Origin: a bacterium
Lineage (GTDB): Bacteria > SAR324 > XYD2-FULL-50-16
Assembly: GCA_018829445.1 (NCBI GenBank)
Contig: JAHJTV010000018.1
Coordinates: 1-64,000 of the forward strand
Direction of reading: 5' to 3'
Length of the DNA stretch: 64,000 bases
Position numbers and translations under genes: made by a program. Each line of letters opens with the position of its first letter. Within the stretch, counting starts at the first letter, position 1. This document shows positions 27,134-36,973 of this stretch, piece by piece. Under the pieces are notes generated by a model. The model was not told the DNA's origin and searched no databases. It was given only the letters and a program-made list of their open reading frames with translations.

Positions 27134-27186
27134 CACGTTATTCATTCATTTATTGATCAACAAACTGTTATTATAGAAATAACGTG
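27134..27186 (-). promoter_or_regulatory. Candidate upstream activator site (inverted repeat)
   Basis: A 9-bp inverted repeat, cacgttatt (27134-27142) and aataacgtg (27178-27186), lies about 100-150 bp upstream of the sigma-54 promoter. That is the usual range for activator binding sites. Its assignment to the neighbouring regulator is inference. Confidence 0.4.
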
Positions 27187-27208
27187 TAGGGGGTCATATT
27201 ACCCCCTA
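27187..27208 (-). terminator. Hairpin at the 3' end of the giant regulator gene
   Basis: A 7-bp G/C-rich stem (taggggg, 27187-27193; cccccta, 27202-27208) with an 8-nt loop overlaps the TAG stop of the regulator gene. It may end that transcript before the TRAP operon promoter; no long T-run follows. Confidence 0.5.
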
Positions 27209-30200
27209 AAGGGAATCTTCAAGTTTATGATGTTTGATTTTTTGGAAAAGAGTTTTCCTGTTGATTCCCAGAATAGAAGCTGTTTTGGCTTTCTGCCAGC
27301 GATTCCGGGTTAATACATTGAGGATATGTTTTTTTTCGAACTCTTTCATGGCAGTTTGAAGCAGGTTGCTTTTTTCCGTTGGTTCTTCAAGGTGTTCTTC
27401 AGTAGGATTGTTATGCTTCTGAAGTGGAGTGCCCATAAAATCAAGTTTTTCCAACATGAAATAACGCTGTAGGGTGTTTTGCAGTTCTCTTACATTTCCC
27501 GGCCAATGATACCCATGCAAAGCTTCAATAACTTTTCCCGGGATCTGGGAATTTGGCAGGTTTTTTCCGTATATTTTCTGAAAATGATCAATCAACAGGG
27601 ATAAATCCTCTATTCTTTCCCTTAAGGGAGGGATACGGATGGGAATGACATGAATTCGGAAAAAGAAGTCTTCACGCATCAATCCCTTGCGAACCTGTTC
27701 CTGCAAATTCCTATGTGTGGCAGCGATAATGCGCACATCCGGGTTTTTTATAATTGTATCACCCACAGGTGTAAATCCTTGCCCTTCAAGAACACGCAGT
27801 AATTTAACTTGCATATTGGGGCTGATTTCACCCAATTCATCTAAAAAAAGAGTCCCACCATCAGCCAGTTCCAGATAACCACGTTTATCCATGGACGCCC
27901 CTGTAAATGCTCCTTTTTTGTATCCGAACAGCTCACTTTCAAGCAAATTTTCCGGGATAGCGCCACAGTTTAATGAGACAAAGGCATTGTTTTTTCGATC
28001 ACTCATATCGTGAATGGCCCTGGAGACAAGCTCCTTCCCTGTCCCTGATTCACCATAAACAATGACATTAGCGTCCGATGCGGAAGCTTTCAGAATGAGA
28101 TCATAAATCACCTGCATGGCAACACTTTTACCAATGATATTTCCAAATTTGTACCGGTCTTTTATATTTGAGCGTAATCGCCGATTTTCTTTTTGAAGGT
28201 ATTCTTCTCTTTCACGTAAAGCTTCAGCTTCTCGTTTACTTTTGGTAATATCGGTTAAAATCCCTTCGATGAGTACAAATTTACCGTTTTCATCATAAAT
28301 CGGACGGGCATGAATCGAAGTCCATATTTTGCTACCGTCTTTTCTGTATACTTCAACCTCAAATCCGGATACTGCTTTTCTATTTTCTCTCATCAGGGCA
28401 TTCAACATTTCACGATATCTGGGCTGAACATAGAGTTGTTTGCCGATATCTTTGATACTATTGATCAGTTCTCCGGGAGAATCATAACCGTAGATCCCTG
28501 CCAGGGCTGGATTTGCACTGATAAACCGTCCTTCCGGGGTAGCTTGGAATATGCCTTCAAGTGCGTTTTCGAAAATACTGCGATATTTTTCTTCCGCTTT
28601 TTTACGTTCTTGAATCTCCCGGTTTAACTGCGAATTGAATGTTTTAAGTTTATCAGCCTGGTTTTCCAAGTCGGAATAGAGGCGGGCGTTTTCGATGGAG
28701 ATGGCGATGGTACCGGCCAGCAGTTTTAATACTTCAATTCTTTCCGTGGTAAAAGCCCCGTTTATCAAAGTGTTTTCAAGATAAAAGATACCCAGGAGTG
28801 CAGATTTATGTAATATCGGACCGCAGACAATGGATTTGGAATTATGGGAGCGGATATAGACATCTGCAGCAAACATCCCGTCCCTGGAAGCATTATCAAG
28901 TACAACGTATTCATGAGTTCTGGCAACATACTGGACAATTTCCGGTGAAACATTTCCTCCCTCCTGAAGCGATACAGACTGCAAAACCTGTATCTCATTA
29001 TTTTCAAGGTCTCCTTCTGCTTCGATCAGCAACTCATCACCCGATTTTAGCAACAGGCACCCTCGTTGTGCCCCCGCATTTTCAATCAAAATCCTGGTCA
29101 GCTTTGTCAACAGCTTATCCAGTTTGATCTCCCCGGATATTGTTTGAGAGGCTTTCATGATGGTAGACAGATCCAAGAGATCAAGGTGAGTCCCCTCTTT
29201 GGTGGTTGACAGCTTGTGATTACCGTACAAAAGATGAAAATACTTTTTATCCAGGAACTTCAGTTTCCCTTTTGCACCCCAGAGTTGATAAGCAGATTGC
29301 GATTTTTTTAAGTATATTTCAGCAGTAGCTTCATCCTCTTTAAGAAGCCAGAATTGAGCAGCCAGCTCATTGGCCAGAGCCTCATCCTGAAGGAACTTCG
29401 TATTCCTGGCTCTTTCAATAGATTGATCGTAAAGTTCAGATGCACTGGAATCATTTCCGGTAAGCCGGGCTATTTCCGCTTTAACCAGGAGATATTTATG
29501 AAGAAAATTGTCTTCACAATTATCTGACCATATCTTCATCTGCAGCTGGTTTTCTTTTACCTGGTCCATTATATTTAATTTGTCATTTCGGGACATTTCA
29601 GGATAAAGGGCTATCAGAATGAGCGAATAGTAGAAGTTATGATTCGCACAGATGACACTTCCCACAACATAATCCAGGATTTTGGATGCTCTTAGGATAT
29701 GACGCAGAGCCTGTTTCGGTTCACCATAGAGATACAGCAACTGGGCCAGATAGATTTGAGAATGGCAAAGTACCATGGAACTGTCGTTGAATTCAAGTTC
29801 ACGTAGTAATTGCCGCTCCAGCCAGGTGGCCAAATCCATCGATTCGTTGTCGTATTTGGGAAAATCGACTAAATTCTGTATGGTCCAACGAACAGCAGTG
29901 ACACTACCACTTGAAATTTGACTTTTCGTTTTCAAAACAAAAAGTTCGTATTCGGTGCTTAACTCCAGGATAGTCTTGAGATTGGTTCCCTGGTAAAAAT
30001 GATTAAACAGAAGATTACTGACGCAGTACCCGGCGAACTGGAACTCACCGGATTGTATTCCTGATTGGTAGCCTTCAATATTCAGATCGTTTGTCGTCCT
30101 GATATGCTTCCGCCAGAGCTGGATAAAATTGGCAAAGGAGTTGTAACAGCGGCTTTTTTGTCCTAAATTATTATACTTTTCACTCAATCTCATCGCCAAA

Positions 30201-33133
30201 CGACCAAACTCGTCGCCGGATTGATATTCGCCCCGGGTTATCAGCAGTCTGCCATAACAGGCAAATCCATAAGCAGATTCCGGCGTATTGCCGTATTGAA
30301 GTGATATATCAACTAAGATAACCGTTAAGTAACTAAAGATGCTTAGATCAAGAAAAAAGGCCAACGGTAGCATGTCTGACAGCAGTTTTACTGCAATTTT
30401 TATATCCGCATTATTGAGCTCCGGGCCGTCAATCAAAGAACTCACAAGTCGACCTGATATTTTTTTATTTATTTCATCAATCAGCTGATCCAGCATCAGC
30501 TGTATTCCTGCCTGACCTTGATCCGGAGTACTGATTCCCAACAATCCCAAGGCTTTTTGTCCTACTTCATAGGCTTTTTTATAGCTAGCCAACATGGTAA
30601 ATTGAACAATTAAAATCCTGTAAACCTCGGCTTGCTCTACGACTGATCGGGCGTGATTGAGTATCAGGTCAACCAGTCTTTCTGAAACCTCAAAATGACC
30701 ATTTAGGTATTCAGCTTCTGCTCTATGCATATACAAGCCGAGAGTCAGGGGGTAGCTTTCCGTCCAGCTTTTATCATCCAGCAAGTCTGTTCCCATGGTC
30801 AGGTATCGTAGTGCTGGCTCGTAGGCAGAGGATGCTTTGGCTTTTTTCCCGGCCATTAGGTTCAGCTCAGCCAACACTATTTTTTCGCTTTCTTCTGTGA
30901 TCAAATCATAGGCGTAGTTCAGATGATGAACGGTGCTGAAACTGGTTTCTACCAATTCATCTTGAGCAACATTACTTAAAATCAATCGACCAATTCTTAA
31001 ATGCACCTCTTTTTTTTGGAGACCCTGCATTAAAGAATATGCGGCCTGTTGCACTCTATCGTGACAAAATTTAAAGACAGGATTTGTGAAATCGAATTCC
31101 TGTTGTTTGCCGGAAACTTTTTTCTCCGAATCAGCAACAGAGAATCCGAAAAACGACACTCGAACAATCAAGCCCTCGCTAAGCGCCGGGTACAAACTAT
31201 CAAAGGTTTTTGCACTGGTTTCCTCATTTACGATAGCCAGGGTTTTCAGATCGAATTGATTGCCAATGCAAGCCGCAAGTTTAAGAGAAAACTGAGTTTC
31301 TTCCGTCAGTTTCATTATCTTGCTGACGAGAAGATCGGCGACATTGTCTGTCATCTCGCTGTTTTTGATCTGCTGGATTTCCCACAACCAACATCCCTTG
31401 TGGGTATCGAATACGATAAGCTTATGCTCACATAAAGACAGCAAAAACTGCTTAAGAAAGAATGGATTCCCGGCAGTTTTCGAGAGAATCAGCTCAGCCA
31501 GGGGGCGAACCGATTCGCGATCACTGCTTAAGGTATGTTCAAGCAGTTCAGCAGTTTCTTCAGTTCCCAGGGGACCCAGTATAATTTCGTCAATATGTTC
31601 ATCGTGGGCACGCAACTTATCAAGGATAGTTAATAACGGATGATGGGAGTCAATCTCCTTGTCGCGGTAAGCCCCGATCAATAAAAGGTACTGAGTGGTT
31701 TGTTCGGAAACAATGAAATTAATAAGTTTTAAAGTTGCAGTATCTATCCAGTGCAAGTCATCAAGAAAAATCACCAATGAGTGCTCTACAGTACAGAACA
31801 CCCGGATGAAATCGAGGAAAATCGTCATAAACCTGTTCTGTGATTCTACAGGCCCAAGTTCTTGTACTTCAGGCTGGGGGCCTATGACAAGTTCCACTTC
31901 CGGAATAACATCAATGATAATCTTTGCATGAGGTCCCAATGCTTTGCTAAGCTTTTCCTTCCAGTGATCCAGCTTTTTTTCACTTTCTGTCAAAAGTTGC
32001 CTGACCAAATCCTGGAAAGCATGCACCATTGCACTATAAGGCACATCCCGATAAAACTGGTCGAACTTTCCGGATATATAATACCCTCCCCTTTGCACAA
32101 TAGATTTATTAATTTGCTGTACAAAGGAGGTCTTACCAATGCCAGCATAACCTGCCACCATCATTATTTTGGTTTTCCCTGCAGCAACCTCTTCATAAAC
32201 TGACAAAAGTTTTTCCGTTTCCTGTTCTCGTCCGTATAGTCTCTGGGTAATCTGAAATTTATCTGACACGTCATGCCGACCCACGGGAAAGTTTTCAATT
32301 CTCCCAAACGTCCTGAGCTGTTTTAAACATTTTTTTAGATCGTTTTTTAACCCCAAAGCGCTTTGATACCTGTCTTCGGGGATCTTTGCCATTAGTCTCA
32401 TGGTTAAGGCAGATACAGCCCTCGGGATGTCCGGATTGATTTTATGGGGAGCAATGGGAACCTTGGCCATGTGGCAATGTAGCAATTCGGACGGATCAGA
32501 ATTCTGAAAAGGAAGAACACCTGTTAAGGCTTCATAAAAAGTCACACCCAGGGAGTAAAAATCACTTCTGTAATCAATGGAGCGGTTCATACGCCCTGAT
32601 TGCTCCGGGGAAATATATGAGAGATTTCCTTCGATAACACTTGAACTTATTAAATCCGGATTCTCAAGCGGAAAAATCGAAGCAATACCCAAACCGGTAA
32701 GTTTCGCTTCAGCCGTTGTCAAATCAACAAATATGTGACCTGGATTGAGATCTTTATGGATGATGTTCTTTTTATGCAAAGTACTTAACTTTTGAGCTAG
32801 TGAAACACCGATGGCCAGGAAGGTCTCAAAATCAAGATTCAGTAGAACATTACTTAACGGGGATGCATTTGGCATATCCTCAAGAATCAAAGCCATACCT
32901 TTGTCATATTCTTCCAGAGAAATGGATTTTATCACTCCGTTCAGGCCGGGGTCCTTCGTTATTTCATACTCATGTCTTAAATATGCAAATTCAGAAACAC
33001 TGGGGCACTCTGAAGAAGGAACTTTGATGAGCACAGGAATACCATCCTGTTGACGTATGCCTTCATAAAAAATGTACTTTGGTGTTTGGTTGATTATTTT
33101 TTTAATCTCATAACCACAAATAGTAGGCATCAT
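27206..33133 (-). CDS. Giant sigma-54-dependent regulator: kinase-like, AAA ATPase, TPR-like, GAF, PAS, sigma-54 AAA+, Fis HTH
   Basis: A 1975-aa protein. The order is: a Ser/Thr-kinase-like domain (about 8-270), an AAA/ORC-type ATPase (Walker A GYAGIGKTS near 329, Walker B VIFLDDLHWID near 459), a long TPR-like helical region (about 700-1300), GAF (about 1330-1490), PAS (about 1515-1640), a sigma-54-interaction AAA+ domain (GESGTGKE near 1690, GAFTGA near 1742) and a C-terminal Fis-type HTH. The front half is the layout usually attached to histidine kinases; here it drives a sigma-54 activator. The kinase-like part has lost the catalytic Asn (HKDLNPGHIF) and the DFG Asp (TGLGIAS), so it is probably a pseudokinase sensor. 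It lies directly upstream of a sigma-54 promoter on the same strand, which it most likely controls. Confidence 0.92.
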   Translation of the reverse strand: MMPTICGYEIKKIINQTPKYIFYEGIRQQDGIPVLIKVPSSECPSVSEFAYLRHEYEITKDPGLNGVIKSISLEEYDKGMALILEDMPNASPLSNVLLNLDFETFLAIGVSLAQKLSTLHKKNIIHKDLNPGHIFVDLTTAEAKLTGLGIASIFPLENPDLISSSVIEGNLSYISPEQSGRMNRSIDYRSDFYSLGVTFYEALTGVLPFQNSDPSELLHCHMAKVPIAPHKINPDIPRAVSALTMRLMAKIPEDRYQSALGLKNDLKKCLKQLRTFGRIENFPVGRHDVSDKFQITQRLYGREQETEKLLSVYEEVAAGKTKIMMVAGYAGIGKTSFVQQINKSIVQRGGYYISGKFDQFYRDVPYSAMVHAFQDLVRQLLTESEKKLDHWKEKLSKALGPHAKIIIDVIPEVELVIGPQPEVQELGPVESQNRFMTIFLDFIRVFCTVEHSLVIFLDDLHWIDTATLKLINFIVSEQTTQYLLLIGAYRDKEIDSHHPLLTILDKLRAHDEHIDEIILGPLGTEETAELLEHTLSSDRESVRPLAELILSKTAGNPFFLKQFLLSLCEHKLIVFDTHKGCWLWEIQQIKNSEMTDNVADLLVSKIMKLTEETQFSLKLAACIGNQFDLKTLAIVNEETSAKTFDSLYPALSEGLIVRVSFFGFSVADSEKKVSGKQQEFDFTNPVFKFCHDRVQQAAYSLMQGLQKKEVHLRIGRLILSNVAQDELVETSFSTVHHLNYAYDLITEESEKIVLAELNLMAGKKAKASSAYEPALRYLTMGTDLLDDKSWTESYPLTLGLYMHRAEAEYLNGHFEVSERLVDLILNHARSVVEQAEVYRILIVQFTMLASYKKAYEVGQKALGLLGISTPDQGQAGIQLMLDQLIDEINKKISGRLVSSLIDGPELNNADIKIAVKLLSDMLPLAFFLDLSIFSYLTVILVDISLQYGNTPESAYGFACYGRLLITRGEYQSGDEFGRLAMRLSEKYNNLGQKSRCYNSFANFIQLWRKHIRTTNDLNIEGYQSGIQSGEFQFAGYCVSNLLFNHFYQGTNLKTILELSTEYELFVLKTKSQISSGSVTAVRWTIQNLVDFPKYDNESMDLATWLERQLLRELEFNDSSMVLCHSQIYLAQLLYLYGEPKQALRHILRASKILDYVVGSVICANHNFYYSLILIALYPEMSRNDKLNIMDQVKENQLQMKIWSDNCEDNFLHKYLLVKAEIARLTGNDSSASELYDQSIERARNTKFLQDEALANELAAQFWLLKEDEATAEIYLKKSQSAYQLWGAKGKLKFLDKKYFHLLYGNHKLSTTKEGTHLDLLDLSTIMKASQTISGEIKLDKLLTKLTRILIENAGAQRGCLLLKSGDELLIEAEGDLENNEIQVLQSVSLQEGGNVSPEIVQYVARTHEYVVLDNASRDGMFAADVYIRSHNSKSIVCGPILHKSALLGIFYLENTLINGAFTTERIEVLKLLAGTIAISIENARLYSDLENQADKLKTFNSQLNREIQERKKAEEKYRSIFENALEGIFQATPEGRFISANPALAGIYGYDSPGELINSIKDIGKQLYVQPRYREMLNALMRENRKAVSGFEVEVYRKDGSKIWTSIHARPIYDENGKFVLIEGILTDITKSKREAEALREREEYLQKENRRLRSNIKDRYKFGNIIGKSVAMQVIYDLILKASASDANVIVYGESGTGKELVSRAIHDMSDRKNNAFVSLNCGAIPENLLESELFGYKKGAFTGASMDKRGYLELADGGTLFLDELGEISPNMQVKLLRVLEGQGFTPVGDTIIKNPDVRIIAATHRNLQEQVRKGLMREDFFFRIHVIPIRIPPLRERIEDLSLLIDHFQKIYGKNLPNSQIPGKVIEALHGYHWPGNVRELQNTLQRYFMLEKLDFMGTPLQKHNNPTEEHLEEPTEKSNLLQTAMKEFEKKHILNVLTRNRWQKAKTASILGINRKTLFQKIKHHKLEDSL

Positions 33134-33864
33134 CGACTCACGGATAGTTCATTATTAATGCACAGCAGGTGCTGCCAAATTCGAGGCACAGGGCGATATT
33201 GCCAACAGCATACACAATATCAATCCTGAGATACTCCTTCCGAGCACCTTCTGGTTAATTCTTGCTTATACCTCACATTTTCAGAGGCTTGAACGAATAC
33301 CAAGTGTCATTCTGTAATATCCGCTCACTACTTTATAAAAAAACCGGTAGAATTAAAAATAGTTTTTTTGACGTCAATGTTAGCATCTCACATATTTTCA
33401 ATTTTAAATCCATAAAAGAGATCCGATGCCCTTGTAAGCTTTTTAATTCAGGCACTTGAAGCCAATGCAGTATCTCATTTTCAAAAAGGGGCTTTCAGGT
33501 TGAAGGGAAAGTGCGCTTTTAGACAGGGAGCTATCGTTCGTTTGGATTAATTATCAATACCGGCATCTACATGCTACTGCGACAGAAAAAACGAGTCTGG
33601 AACAGGCAACCAGTCGCAAATACTGACAAAATCATTTTCCTTTGTTGCAAGGAGAATTCTGATTCTCTTAATCTACCCCTGGTTGAAAAAATGGTCGTGG
33701 GATTTTAATCATTTGTATTTTCAAAACTGCCTATTATGGAAACATGACAATGAAGTGATTGTTTTCTATTACAAGTGTGTTACTATAGAATCAATAGAAT
33801 GACAAACACCATCAAAAGAACAAGATGGTTTGTTAAAGCTGTTGTTTTTTGACCCGGGACTAAA
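33134..33864. other. Intergenic stretch between divergent regulator and binding-protein genes
   Basis: A 731-bp AT-rich gap holding the promoters of both neighbours. A 65-codon frame at 33262 has no recognisable content. I see no clear promoter, RNA gene or repeat. Confidence 0.35.
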
Positions 33865-34758
33865 ATGGACCGAATCGCGCCTTTTTTATCAAAGTTATTC
33901 AAGACTTCGGTTTTACTCTTCACACTGGTGGGCCTTTTTACAGATTTAGTCCAAGCTAAAGATACAATCTTCTGGCCCTATTTCGACTACCCGCCACTGT
34001 TTATTGTTGAGAATGGTGGAGTTTCAGGATACGGTATTGACGTTTTGAATCTGATAAAAGAGGAATTGACCGAATATGACCATAAACTGATTTCAGCAGC
34101 TCCAAAACGAATATTCGAGAATATGAAATTTGGTAAGAACTACTGTGCAGTAGGGCCGTCTAAAACTGAAGAACGCGAAGAATACCTATACTATTCACTG
34201 CCTTTCAGGGCTGTTTTTCCAGACATGGTGATCATGAGAAAACAGAACGCAGTTAACATGGGTTTGACAAAGGAAGCATCCCTCAAAGACTTGCTGTTGA
34301 ATAAGAATCTTGTCATGGGACATATCAACGCTACCAGTTCCGATTCCTTCGCTGATGGGATCATCAAAAAATACGGGGGTAGTACTCGAAAGGAAACATT
34401 GTCAGGATCAGACTCAATACAGAATCTTGTTCAAATGCTTCACTCGAAAAGAATCGATTGGTTTATCTGGGATCCGGCATCAATTCTTTTTTATGAAAAA
34501 CGCCTGGAAACATCTAAGGAATTAACCGCTCTATCCGTGATAGAGCAAAACATCCCTGTAGCATTAGGTTATATCACCTGTCCCAAAAATGACTGGGGGC
34601 AGATAATAATAAAAAGAGTTAACCGGGTTTTGATACAGGAGATTCCAACGGAACAATATTTCAATTTTTTTACGCCTTGGGTACACGATAATCAAATGGA
34701 ATCCTTTCGTTCCATTTTTAAAAAATACCTCATAGATACTAAAGAGAGTCCACAATAA
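33865..34758 (+). CDS. Periplasmic solute-binding-like protein paired with a histidine kinase
   Basis: A 297-aa protein with a signal peptide (cleavage near VQA-KD) and family 3 binding-protein layout. YFDYPPLFIVENGGVSGYGI, then DVLNLIKEEL, is the N-lobe; FGKNYCAVGPSKTEEREEYL is the hinge region. No permease is nearby. Its stop lies 19 bp before a membrane histidine kinase gene on the same strand, so the two are probably co-transcribed. The protein may present a ligand to the kinase or act as its periplasmic sensor partner; that is inference. The start is the ATG at 33865, with only a weak ribosome site. Confidence 0.78.
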   Translation: MDRIAPFLSKLFKTSVLLFTLVGLFTDLVQAKDTIFWPYFDYPPLFIVENGGVSGYGIDVLNLIKEELTEYDHKLISAAPKRIFENMKFGKNYCAVGPSKTEEREEYLYYSLPFRAVFPDMVIMRKQNAVNMGLTKEASLKDLLLNKNLVMGHINATSSDSFADGIIKKYGGSTRKETLSGSDSIQNLVQMLHSKRIDWFIWDPASILFYEKRLETSKELTALSVIEQNIPVALGYITCPKNDWGQIIIKRVNRVLIQEIPTEQYFNFFTPWVHDNQMESFRSIFKKYLIDTKESPQ

Positions 34759-34777
34759 ATTCAAAGCCCAAAATCGG

Positions 34778-36973
34778 ATGAAATCGAAGCGATCCCTTTC
34801 CACCCTTTTGACCATCAGCCTGACTGCGTCGGTTATTATTGTCGCCACCGTAATTATAATCTTTAATTACTACCGCAATGTCAGCAATAGCCGGATTGGA
34901 CTGGAGCAAAGAGCGGATGAGTATATTAAAGTATTGGCCGGCAGTCTTGAGATTCCCCTGTGGCACTTTGAAAAACAGACCGTTGTTAACATGGGAACCG
35001 CGTTTTCATTGAACGATCTTGTTGTTTCTCTGTCAGTTAAGGATGCCAACCATGAAGAGTTCCTGGTTATTAAAAAGGAGCATAGGGGAGAGTATATAGA
35101 GCGTTCAGCTGATATTCAGTATCATGGTGAATATGCCGGAACCGTAACTATCGCCTTGTCCGTTGAGCACTACAGTGAAGTTAACCGGAGACTACTCACT
35201 TCGAATATCATCATCGTTTTGTCTGTGATTGTTTTTCTGATCGTTACTACAAAACTGATTCTCCGTTATTTTCTGTCAAAACCACTTGAAGGTCTGAATT
35301 CCCTGGCTGAAGCATATGCATCAGCTGACTATGATTATGGATTAAAAGACGAAACCTATAAAGAGTTTCAGCAAGTAACCGCAACGATGCAATTGCTGGG
35401 GGAAAAAATCACAAACCAGGTCAAAACCATTCAAGCCACTGAAGCCAAATACCGCAGCATTTTTGAAAATGCCATTGAAGGGATCTACCGGGTTTCCGCT
35501 GATCAAAAAGAAATCAATGTAAATCCTGCCATGGCAGAAACACTGGGTTATAACTCTGCACAGCATCTGCTTGCCTCAATGGATAAGATTATCAATGAAG
35601 CGTTTTCATCTCCCCGGGAATTTCAAGATCTTTTGGAACAAATTCGCAATGAAAAAACCATTTTAAATCTGGAGAAAAAGCTTAAAAAGCCCAATGGAGA
35701 TGATGTCTGGATCTCCCTGAACGGTCGTTCCATCTATAATCCGGATGGTACACTGGCACATTACGAAGGCTCCTTGATCAATATAACCATGCGCAAGAAG
35801 GCAGAAGATGAATCGTTCGCATTAAGGCAGTATCTAAACAGTGTTATTGACTCCATGCCTTCAATACTGGTCGGTATCGATGCAAATGCAAAAATCACCT
35901 TTTGGAATAAACAAGCAGAAGCACAAACCGGCATCCCGAGTAACAATGCCAGGGGAAGAATCATCACAGAGCTTTTCCCCAACCTTTCCAGACAACTGGG
36001 AGCTTATACCATGGCCATTAAGGATAATAATCCCAAGTCGTTTGAGAAGATTCCGCAACCTCACAACGGGGAAATTGAATACCTGGATATGTTGATCTAT
36101 CCCTTAATCCTTGAAAACCGGCAAGAAGCCGTTGTCCGTGTTGATGACGTTACCCAGCGTGTGAAAATGGAACAGGTTATGATTCAAACAGAGAAGCTGA
36201 TCTCTGTTGGAGGACTGGCAGCCGGGATGGCTCATGAAATCAATAATCCCCTGGGCGGGATTATGTTGGGAATTCAGAATATCCAACGACGCCTTGCTCC
36301 CGATATTGAGGCCAATATGAAAGTTGCCCATCAATGCAATTTTCAAATGCCCGATCTTCAAGCCTACCTGGATCAGAGAAAGATCACCAACATTCTGGAT
36401 GGTATGAGAACCTCAATCATCAGGGCATCGGATATCATATCCAATATGCTTCATTTCAGCCGGAAGAGTGAATCAAAGATGATGTCCAATAATCTTAATG
36501 AAATCTGTGATCGGGCTATTCTCCTGGCCGATAACGACTACGATTTAACCAAGAAATACGATTTCAGGGATATCAGGGTCAACCGGGAATACGATTCTAA
36601 TCTCAAACAGGTTATCTGCAATGAAACTGAAATTGAGCAAGTAATTCTGAATCTATTGCGCAACTCTACTCAGGCAATGGCAGAAATGGAGGGACATTGT
36701 GAGAAAACCATTACCATAAGAACAACCAATCAAAAAAGTGCGGTTCAACTGGAGATTGTCGATTCCGGTCCGGGAATGGAAGAAAGTGTCAGACAGAGAA
36801 TCTTCGAACCGTTTTTCACCACCAAGCCGGCAGGAAGCGGCACTGGTTTGGGATTGTCGGTCTCTTACATGATAATTGCCAATAATCACCAGGGAACATT
36901 TAAGGTGGAATCTGAACCGGGAAAGGGCAGCCACTTTATCATTCAACTGCCCTTAATCAGATACGAAGATTAA
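34778..36973 (+). CDS. Membrane sensor histidine kinase (periplasmic sensor, HAMP-like, two PAS)
   Basis: A 731-aa protein. Two membrane helices (about residues 12-30 and 145-165) flank a periplasmic domain; a HAMP-like linker and two PAS domains follow (YRSIFENAIEGIYRVSADQK and LNSVIDSMPSILVGIDAN). Then come HisKA, with phospho-His in GMAHEINNPLGG (near residue 486), and HATPase (LLRNSTQAMAEM, DSGPGME, GSGTGLGLS). There is no receiver domain and no adjacent response regulator, so its partner is encoded elsewhere. It is coupled to the binding protein upstream. Its stop codon abuts the stop of the convergent acetolactate synthase gene with no gap. Confidence 0.9.
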   Translation: MKSKRSLSTLLTISLTASVIIVATVIIIFNYYRNVSNSRIGLEQRADEYIKVLAGSLEIPLWHFEKQTVVNMGTAFSLNDLVVSLSVKDANHEEFLVIKKEHRGEYIERSADIQYHGEYAGTVTIALSVEHYSEVNRRLLTSNIIIVLSVIVFLIVTTKLILRYFLSKPLEGLNSLAEAYASADYDYGLKDETYKEFQQVTATMQLLGEKITNQVKTIQATEAKYRSIFENAIEGIYRVSADQKEINVNPAMAETLGYNSAQHLLASMDKIINEAFSSPREFQDLLEQIRNEKTILNLEKKLKKPNGDDVWISLNGRSIYNPDGTLAHYEGSLINITMRKKAEDESFALRQYLNSVIDSMPSILVGIDANAKITFWNKQAEAQTGIPSNNARGRIITELFPNLSRQLGAYTMAIKDNNPKSFEKIPQPHNGEIEYLDMLIYPLILENRQEAVVRVDDVTQRVKMEQVMIQTEKLISVGGLAAGMAHEINNPLGGIMLGIQNIQRRLAPDIEANMKVAHQCNFQMPDLQAYLDQRKITNILDGMRTSIIRASDIISNMLHFSRKSESKMMSNNLNEICDRAILLADNDYDLTKKYDFRDIRVNREYDSNLKQVICNETEIEQVILNLLRNSTQAMAEMEGHCEKTITIRTTNQKSAVQLEIVDSGPGMEESVRQRIFEPFFTTKPAGSGTGLGLSVSYMIIANNHQGTFKVESEPGKGSHFIIQLPLIRYED

